DNA from: Cepaea nemoralis
Lineage: Eukaryota > Mollusca > Gastropoda > Stylommatophora > Helicidae
DNA length: 64,000 bases
Assembly (NCBI GenBank): GCA_014155875.1
Contig: JACEFZ010014487.1
Coordinates: 62,001 to 126,000 of the forward strand
Reading direction: 5' to 3'
The notes under the pieces are model-generated. The model was not told the origin of the DNA. It ran no database searches and saw nothing but the letters and a program-made list of their open reading frames with translations. Shown here in pieces: positions 57,544 to 64,000 of this stretch; the first letter of the stretch is position 1; each line of letters starts with the position of its first letter. The translations under genes were made by a program, and so were the position numbers.

Positions 57544-57645
57544 TGTTTGTGAATTTCGTGTTAATTTAAAATTCATTAGGTTGCCATTGCGTTCTGAACG
57601 TCGCACGCTTATACCATCGCGAACATCAATGCAAAGCGATTTGCA
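57544..57645 (-). mobile_element. SINE family 1, right of Tigger
   Basis: TTTGTGAATTTCGTGTTAA then TTAGGTTGCCATTGCGTTCTG and GATTTGCAGTCAGATCTGCT match the body of family 1. With 53412-53458 it makes one SINE split by the Tigger. From 57646 to 58425 I see only a ~85-bp duplication around GAATGGTTGAGAGAGAA (57735 and 57810). Confidence 0.65.
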
Positions 57646-58427
57646 GTCAGATCTGCTGTGGCTGACTGAAGCCGTTGTGTGGAAATTGTGAAATTGCGTT
57701 GACTACCCCTAAATCACAGAGTCCCACTGTAGAAGAATGGTTGAGAGAGAATGTCTGCTTGTCTGATACAATACCTAGGCTGGCGTGTGACTCCACTTCT
57801 GTAGTGAAGAGTGGTTGAGAGAGAAAGTCTTGTTTTTCATCCTGACGTCCAACGCATTTACATTATTGTCTAGTTCTCTTATTTCTAGTTCTTTCCTTTA
57901 CCTCTATGAGCGATAATCAATACCTTTTTGAATAGTGAAGACACAAACAACAGGTTGCACAATTTATTGCCTGACATATTTCACCGCATCTCGGTAGACC
58001 CATACTGCAAAAATCGCTCATCATAAAACACAGCAAAAAAGCGAACCCTGACAGCTGAAATATACAGCACACACATTCACACGATCATTTAAAACGACTG
58101 GCGTCTTTTTGCTTACAAAGCAAGGGCTTATTCGAATCGCGACTGCTTCGGCATATATTAACATTCATCCACTGTGTTTGTTAAATAACACATTGTCTCT
58201 ATTAATGGCGTGACAGGATTAAAACAGATGATGTGCTATGTCGGATATGGGAAGTTTTCTGTCTGTAAGTTTTACTGGGTTGCCAGAATCTGCTTTTATT
58301 ATTTTATCTCTCTAGTTGTGTTCTACCATCCTATTCCACTAATCTGTGTGTTATGCCATCCTATTATTAAAATGTCTCTGTCCCGCTCAACGTTGGGCTG
58401 TCAGCATTGGAGCGCGTGTTAATTTTA

Positions 58428-58515
58428 AAAAGGCCCCGACTATTGCGATTTGAGGAAATGACGACTGTGTTGGCAGGCCAGTGTGTTATCTATTGCGCCA
58501 TTGCGGCTCCCAGAA
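58428..58515 (-). other. tRNA-like sequence
   Basis: On the minus strand, GCAATGGCGCAATAGATAAC (A-box-like) with a poor B box near CAAATCGCAATAGTC. Probably a decayed SINE head. Confidence 0.35.
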
Positions 58516-58529
58516 CAGACAGCAACAGT

Positions 58530-59412
58530 GAAACTATACCGTGTGAAATAGAATTGTGTTATATTACACAACAGTTAAACTATACTGTATGAAATAGAAC
58601 AGTATATCGTAGCTAAAGTATACTGTATGGAGTAGAACAATATATCGTAGTTAAAGTATACAGTATAAAGTGGAATAGTAAATCGTAGTAAAAGTATACT
58701 GTATAAAGTAGAACAGTATATTTTTACTATATCGTAGTTAAAGTATACTGTATGAAGTAGAACAGTATATCGTAGTTAAAGTGTACTGTATGAAGTAGAA
58801 CAGTATATCGTAGTTAAAGTATACTGTATGAAGTAGTACAGTATATCGTAGTTAAAGTATACTGTATGAAGTAGTACAGTATATCGTAGTTAAAGTATAC
58901 TGTATGAAGTAGAACAGTATATCGTAGTTAAAGTATACTGTATGAAGTAGAACAGTATATCGTAGTTAAAGTATACTGTATGAAGTAGTACAGTATATCG
59001 TAGTTAAAGTATACTGTATGAAGTAGTACAGTATATCGTAGTTAAAGTATACTGTATGAAGTAGAACAGTATATCGTAGTTAAAGTATACTGTATGAAGT
59101 AGTACAGTATATCGTAGTTAAAGTATACTGTATGAAGTAGTACAGTATATCGTAGTTAAAGTATACTGTATGAAGTAGTACAGTATATCGTAGTTAAAGT
59201 ATACTGTATGAAGTAGAACAGTATATCGTAGTTAAAGTATACTGTATGAAGTAGAACAGTATATCGTAGTTAAAGTATACTGTATGAAGTAGTACAGTAT
59301 ATCGTAGTTAAAGTATACTGTATGAAGTAGTACAGTATATCGTAGTTAAAGTATACTGTATGAAGTAGAACAGTATATCGTAGTTAAAGTATACTGTATG
59401 AAGTAGTACAGC
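58530..59412. repeat. 38-bp AT-rich satellite, ~23 copies
   Basis: Units read AGTATACTGTATGAAGTAGT then ACAGTATATCGTAGTTAA. ATACTGTAT and ACAGTAT within each unit are inverted, so units can pair with themselves. Units alternate AGAACAG and AGTACAG in irregular blocks. The first few units are diverged and the rest nearly identical. The array ends where the (GAT)n tail of a minus-strand LINE begins. Confidence 0.95.
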
Positions 59413-59414
59413 AT

Positions 59415-60520
59415 CATATCATCGTCGTCATCATCATCATCTTCCACTTTTGCTGTCAAGCGTTGTGGGGAGGAATAGTTGACGTCCCAGCGGGCGATGG
59501 TAGGTAGCAGCTAGTGCAGTGGTTCTCAACCGGTGGGGAATCCCCCCCCCCAGGGGGGAATTTGAGGGTTTCCGGGGGGGGGGGGATGAAGACCATTTCA
59601 ATATCGCGTTAATACAAGAACCGATTACTTGATATTGTTTTTCCCTTCATACTTTACTTTTATGTACGTCTCATCCTTCTAAAATTCATTTTATAAAGTA
59701 AGTAGACCCACAAATCATGTTTTATGTGGATGTTTAGACTTGTTTTAGTATATGCTATTAAATTTACCTTCCATTTTTACGTATACTGTGTAGAGGTGGG
59801 GGGATTTTTTGATAGGAAATATGAAAAGGGGGGGGGGGGTGACGTTCTGAAAATACGGTGAAGGGGGGCACGGGCCACATTTTTGATAGGAAGGGGGGGG
59901 GGGGGAATGACGTTCTGAAAATATGGTGAAGGGGGCACGGGCCAAAAAAGGTTGAGAACCACTGAGCTAGTGATATTCCGTGTGGTTGTACATTGTCTTT
60001 GATTTCGTCAATGCGGTTTCTTCCCCTGCTTTCGTATCAGATCTTCTTTGGTGTTGCGCCGGTACTGGTAACCGATGGCGATGCATTAAAACCTGAAAGT
60101 CGAACCGTTTGATCTTCTGCTTTTCAGTATATGTAGCACAAGATGTTGATTCCACCTGATAACATTTCTTACTCGGATAAGTCGGCAGATCTTCACGATA
60201 AAGTGATCTCACAGGTGTTGATTTTGCGTAAGTGTGATTTGGATAATGTCCAAGTTTGATATTGGTAGCATTGGGTTGGTGTGAATATGCTGTTTATTAT
60301 CCGTGGTTTTGCAGACATGTATATTTGGATGTTTCAATATGGGTGATATATGATATATAGGCACACTTGCTTTTTGACATGTGGTTTCGATTGCTCGGTC
60401 TACTCTGCCACCCTGCTGTTATCATACTTCTTAGACATTTCATTTCTTTAACTTGTTTCACAGGTGTACTATTTATCTGTACATTTAGTGGACCAAGCGA
60501 TCTACTAACATGCATTACTT
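59415..60520 (-). pseudogene. LINE (RTE-like) 3' part, interrupted by a MITE
   Basis: On the minus strand the frame at 60515-60297 reads LGPLNVQINSTPVKQVKEMK then CLRSMITAG. It resembles the RT-to-C-terminal connector (QIDGQ-VEQV--FKYLGS-IT-DGR). Downstream coding traces continue to 59973 and, after the MITE, to a GATGATGATGACGACGATG tail at 59418-59450. It is disabled by frameshifts and missing the RT core. Confidence 0.65.
59517..59964. mobile_element. hAT-type MITE, 448 bp, perfect 8-bp TSD
   Basis: It begins CAGTGGTTCTCAACCGGTGG and ends GGTTGAGAACCACTG. It is flanked by AGCTAGTG at 59509-59516 and 59965-59972. CAGTGGTTCTCAA ends are typical of hAT (Charlie-like) elements. The interior has G-runs and an ~80-bp duplication containing TGACGTTCTGAAAATA-GGTGAAGG. 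No coding capacity. Confidence 0.93.
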
Positions 60521-60524
60521 CCGT

Positions 60525-60645
60525 GTTGGGTGGTCAGTTGTCCGTGTACCATACATGTTGTGTGGTCAGTTGTCCGTGTACCACTCAGCGCGCCATGTGT
60601 GATCAATTGTTGTCACGTGTGCCATTCAGCGCGCCACGTGCTGCT
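60525..60645. repeat. Short duplications (GGTCAGTTGTCCGTGTACCA)
   Basis: GGTCAGTTGTCCGTGTACCA occurs twice (60530, 60563). CATTCAGCGCGCCA-like units occur twice (60581, 60622). Confidence 0.75.
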
Positions 60646-60701
60646 ATAGTTTTTACGATTCGTTTTAGCATGCTAAAGAAACCTGTCCAGTTACGTTTAT
60701 G

Positions 60702-60965
60702 TCCTGTCATCATCAAGTCCCTTGCCAGCTGGCGTAGGCGTTTGTGTCTGTCCACAGATTTCCCACACATCTCGGTCTTTGGTGTTCTGGATCAACTCTG
60801 CTGATGATATTCCTTCAGCCGCTGTCTCGTTCCATCCAGCATCTTGTTCTGCTTCTGCGTCTCTTCCCCTAGATCTGTCCAGTTGTTACGATGTTCTCCA
60901 GTGCCTCTCCTCTTATCACATAACCAAAGAAAGCTGTGTGTCTTTCTTATTGTTATATTTAAAAA
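60702..60965 (-). pseudogene. RTE LINE (subfamily A) 3' end
   Basis: The complement of GTTACGATGTTCTCCAGTGCC reads LENIVTT. CATCTCGGTCTTTGGTG corresponds to KTKDRD, and GCCAGCTGGCGTAGGCGTT to NAYASW. The GAT tail appears as CATCATCA at about 60709. It is 5'-truncated beside an A-run at 60961-60975. Confidence 0.78.
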
Positions 60966-61075
60966 AAAAAAAAAAGAAAGATACTTTTCATTTTCTGAAA
61001 TACAGTTTTTGCTTGCCCTACATTGTATACATTGTGGTTGTCTCACTGTGCTTCCGCTGCCACATCATCTGTGAC

Positions 61076-61586
61076 TAGGGTTGCCAGATACGTGGGCACC
61101 AAAAGGAGGACATAATAAGACCCCCCAAAAAAAGAGGACAAAGGAGGACATGTTGAATGTTTCATTTGAATCGTTCCAGATTAAACCCACAATCAGTACA
61201 ATTTTATCACAGTAGCTGCCAATAAGTGTATCTTATTCTTAATGAATCGACCAAGAAACAATCATGTTAGAAAATAAATATAAATTCAATGGAGGCCCTC
61301 TTCAAAATGCTAAAAAAAAACATTATTGAAACAGCCGATTGTACAATTATTACCTTATAATCTTTATTAATTACACAACATATTTCTCGGAGGAGCCACC
61401 TTTTCGTAGAAGATCCTCGTTTGCAATCACATATGCATAAAACTGTTCACAGGTAAGATTCTTCACATTGTACTTTGTAAGAAAAGCCGGACATTTTAAC
61501 GGGTTTTAACTTTGCCTGCCGAATGGAGAATATTAGGCTTAAAAAGGAAGGCATGTCCTCTTTTTGCCGGACGTCTAGCAACCCTT
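61076..61586. mobile_element. hAT-type MITE, 511 bp, 7/8 TSD
   Basis: It begins TAGGGTTGCCAGATACGTGG and the right end is GGACGTCTAGCAACCCTT, its imperfect complement. TSDs are TCTGTGAC (61068-61075) and TCTGTGAT (61587-61594). AGGGTTGCCAGA ends are a recurrent hAT type. Subterminal AAAAAGAGGACAAAGGAGGA also pairs with CATGTCCTCTTTTTGCC. Confidence 0.83.
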
Positions 61587-61714
61587 TCTGTGATCTACAT
61601 TTTTACAAGTTTGACCTAGCTTGATTTTTCTGTCCTAAACCTGCGACTGGCATAGTAAGCCGGCAGGGGATTTTCATACTACTCGTAGAAAAACTAGGAA
61701 GTATAACTAAAGTT

Positions 61715-61990
61715 GGGGGTTATAGCAACGCTAGATTTTATCAGAAGGCAGCAAGTTAAATGGTTTGGCCATGAACTAGATTACCAATAGTATACCACAA
61801 CAAGCAATTATGTGCAGACCAATTGGAAGCAGAAGAAGATGCTGGCCACGTAAATGAAGGACAGAGGGAATAGCAGAGACCATGGTGAACTCAATACATG
61901 AAGTTCATAAAACGGACACTCTCCCGCTGTTTATGCTTGAACACGGCACCGCAGGGTACAAGAGTAACAAGATGAGAAGAAGAAAACGTA
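61715..61990 (+). pseudogene. LINE C-terminal fragment, AAG tail
   Basis: The frame reads TLDFIRRQQVKWFGHEL, a post-RT R--QLKWFGH segment, then a frameshifted stretch resembling RRRRWPRKW-EGIAET, and ends AGAAGAAGAAAAC. I see nothing from 61991 to 62545. Confidence 0.6.
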
Positions 61991-62547
61991 GCTTGCTCTC
62001 ATAGACACACAAACAAAGAACCGAGCACGAATGTCGTCGTAGCTAAAAATATCAAGTCAGCTGCTGTTAGAAGATAATACTTGGAGATCATAGAATTGCG
62101 TGCATGCCTTCATGTGTCGTGTCGCTTGTTGTTCAGTTAAGTTTGATGATTGTCTGGTAAATCTCTGTCTGGGAAATCAGGACAAGTTGTGTAATTATGC
62201 CAGCGTGCCGGAACGCATTATTTGTTTTCTTTGTTCATGATATGGTAGTTGAGGGATGACACAGACTGAAAGCGCGTTTTTGTGAAATGGTTACACATGT
62301 CAATCCTACTTTTATGCGTTAGTGAACTTTGAACCCATCAACGAGTTCATTGAGGCTATAGAACGGATGTAACCAATTAGATATGGCCCCGAAACTTTCA
62401 TCCCGTAAGATTGCCTGTCAAGTGGCCAAGGGACGCCATGGGGATAGGCAGTCAAGTGGCCCACACGGGACGCCAGGGGCTAGATAATATGGCCTGCCGC
62501 AATTCGCACTAACATATCAAATGTTTTTTTTAATTCGCATATCCTTT

Positions 62548-62785
62548 ACAGGACATCGCTGTCAACAGCAGCATCTTTCAGCTGTCTGTTGATTTCTTGG
62601 CAAGATTACGCTCAGTAGTTTGCCATTGCTTTCTGAGCGGCCGGCTCAGTTATCCCGCAAGTCACCAGGGAGGGGGGGGGGGGGGGTAAGAACCTCTCCC
62701 AGTTCTCGCCCGCCATGAGACTCTGCGTGATAAACGGGATTACGGAGAAAGTTTGTAACCCCTCGGCCAGAGAGACCGGCAACAT
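62548..62785 (-). mobile_element. SINE family 1, full length
   Basis: On the minus strand the head is GCCGGTCTCTCTGGCCGAGG (A-box region) with a diverged B box. The body reads CAGAAAGCAATGGCAAACTA then CTTGCCAAGAAATCAACAG, and the tail reads GTTGACAGCGATGTCCTGTAAAGGATATG. A G-run lies at 62672-62687. Confidence 0.75.
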
Positions 62786-62889
62786 ATCAAATAGTGAATG
62801 TAAATTCTAGTTTTGTCCAGCTGTTCCTTGTTTGTAAAGGCGTCGTTGTGCCGTTCGATTGCTCCTTGTGGCTGGCGCTATTTCATTCA

Positions 62890-63180
62890 CTCGGATGCCG
62901 TCTTCACAATGAAGCTTGGCTGCAATGTATCTCCAATACTATTCGTCTCACGCCTTGATTGTACACTCTGTCAGACTGCTGTTCGGCTATTTCTTGATGT
63001 TTTCTTCCCACTTGTATCGTTGTCTACCTCTTGCCTTCAACCTTACCTTCCAGTATGCTTTTTATGAAAGTGTTATGTCTTTTAGCTTGGCGGCTATATT
63101 TCATTAGCCTCTTTTATTTCTTTCATAAACTGTTGTTTTATTCCTAGGTTTTCTAGAACCTCTGCATTGGATTGATTTTA
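62890..63180 (-). pseudogene. LINE C-terminal fragment (family C), second copy
   Basis: The complement of AATGAAGCTTGGCTGCAATG, TCTTCCCACTTGTATCGTTG and CTTGCCTTCAACCTTACC gives AAKL-like, RYKWEE-like and KVRLKA-like segments, matching 41013-41290 in order. It is diverged and disabled. Confidence 0.65.
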
Positions 63181-63514
63181 TTAGTTAGTCGTTAGTCGTG
63201 GTTCAAACTTCACGGAAAGGGATCACCCCATAATGTTTCATTCGTGTGCCAGTGAATATCACACCAGCATGCTCCTCACTGCCCGTGAAAAGTGGAACAG
63301 GCGCATTCCTTACAAACCAACAGCACACACAAGCATACAATACATGCAAAAGACCGCTGCTAGAATGCCATCACCGAAGTCCGCTACTAAAATTACAGTC
63401 CATCGTGGATGGAAGCGGCAGTCACTAGAAAGCCAGCAGTTTCACACAGATGTTCTTGTGTCTATGAAATGCAACATATTCTTCTATATATCAGGGCTAT
63501 TTCACGTGTCGCAC

Positions 63515-63660
63515 GTAAAGGTGGCGAGGTAGCTTGCACGCTTGTCCGTCGACTCGGTAAACATATATTCGAGTCTCCTTCCACGCGGATATTTTAATAC
63601 GTTGAAATGTGCACCAGAACATTTCTTGGATAGTAAAGGCGGTCGATATGCTGTTGACCG
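63515..63660 (+). mobile_element. tRNA-like SINE head
   Basis: GTGGCGAGGTAGCTTGCACG (A-box region) and ATATTCGAGTCTCC (B-box-like). TCTTGGATAGTAAAGGCGGTCGATATG may be a family 2-type core. From 63181 to 63514 no feature is recognised; a 99-codon frame there (63233-63532) has no family resemblance. Confidence 0.45.
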
Positions 63661-63664
63661 CCGG

Positions 63665-63895
63665 TTCCCTGGTCTAGGCGTTACACGACGTTCTCCGTAA
63701 TCCCATATACTCTCGTGAGTAACGTGACGTGCGCGAGAATTGGTAGTGGTTCTCTCCGCGTCGATAACTTACGGGGTATGTGAGCCTGTCGCTCAGGAAG
63801 CAGTGGCAAACTACTGAGCGTAATCTTGCCAAGAAATCAACAATCAGCTGAAAGATGCTGATGTTGACAGCGATGTCCTGTAAAGGATATGATAC
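63665..63895 (+). mobile_element. SINE family 1, full length
   Basis: It has CGTTCTCCGTAATCCCATAT in the head, CTCAGGAAGCAGTGGCAAAC and CTTGCCAAGAAATCAACAAT in the body, and GTTGACAGCGATGTCCTGTA then AAGGATATGATAC at the end. The body is the closest match to the 62.6-kb copy, in the opposite orientation. Confidence 0.75.
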
Positions 63896-63944
63896 AAACA
63901 AAAAATGATATTGACCACGCCATCTATTGAGTGTTTAAAAGGTA

Positions 63945-64000
63945 TTTACATATCCTTTACATCGCAGTCATTGCCTTTACTTCATAGTCAACCCCAGCAT
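63945..64000 (-). mobile_element. SINE family 1 tail, cut by window end
   Basis: ACATATCCTTTACATCGCAGTC and AGTCAACCCCAGCAT match the minus-strand tail of family 1. It continues beyond the window. Confidence 0.55.

Noticed and set aside
61076..61586. A protein-coding remnant of a hAT transposase inside the MITE
   Set aside because: No frame shows hAT dimerisation or catalytic motifs; the element appears non-autonomous.

Overview
The window is animal nuclear DNA, probably from a marine invertebrate and most likely a mollusc. This is inference: it rests on spliced exons of a metazoan ankyrin-repeat gene, RTE-type LINEs, tRNA-derived SINEs, and a tandem-core element resembling the 'pearl' elements of bivalves. 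The DNA is A+T-rich and packed with repeats. There are no operons, prokaryotic genes or CRISPR arrays, and almost every long open frame is a transposable-element remnant or a translated minisatellite.

Host genes. One gene is recognised with confidence: the 5' part of an ANKS1-family gene (ankyrin repeats, then SAM and PTB domains in known members) on the minus strand. Exon 1 is at 19647-19789, exon 2 at 14013-14099, exon 3 at 10070-10226 and exon 4 at 9231-9305. Splice sites and phases agree at all three junctions; later exons are not seen and probably lie left of the window. Two weaker first-exon candidates are 38720-38788 (+), with a TATA-like box about 300 bp upstream, and 23405-23669 (-).

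Mobile elements. RTE-type LINEs come in two subfamilies, called A and B here. The best copy, subfamily A at 54070-57335, is almost complete: 11-bp target-site duplication (TSD), endonuclease and reverse transcriptase motifs intact, and one frameshift. It lies inside a Tigger/pogo DNA transposon (53459-57543), which lies inside a tRNA-derived SINE: three generations of nested insertion. Two subfamily B copies were split by TG...CA elements with perfect 5-bp TSDs (689-3752 and 26581-33242). Three hAT-type MITEs (36665-36848, 59517-59964, 61076-61586) and a near-perfect hairpin MITE (39661-39813) have identifiable 8-bp TSDs; two of these sit inside older retroelements. Other remnants belong to RNase H-bearing LINEs, a mariner and several more LINE families.

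Tandem repeats. There is an 85-bp repeat of about 26 copies in ANKS1 intron 1, a 163-bp x5 core flanked by inverted repeats (7.5-8.8 kb), a 600-bp tandem duplication containing SINEs (5321-6955), a 38-bp satellite (58.5-59.4 kb), a 55-bp minisatellite (34.0-34.9 kb) and several shorter arrays.

Region by region: 0-9 kb is element-rich sequence downstream of ANKS1; 9.2-19.8 kb is ANKS1 exons with repeat-filled introns; 20-38 kb is LINE remnants and the 6.66-kb insertion; 38.4-38.8 kb is a possible promoter and first exon; 39-53 kb is minisatellites, SINEs and LINE tails; 53-64 kb is nested transposons, satellite and MITEs. I found no cooperating gene cluster. The main interest is the insertion history, which can be read at base resolution from TSDs and interrupted reading frames.
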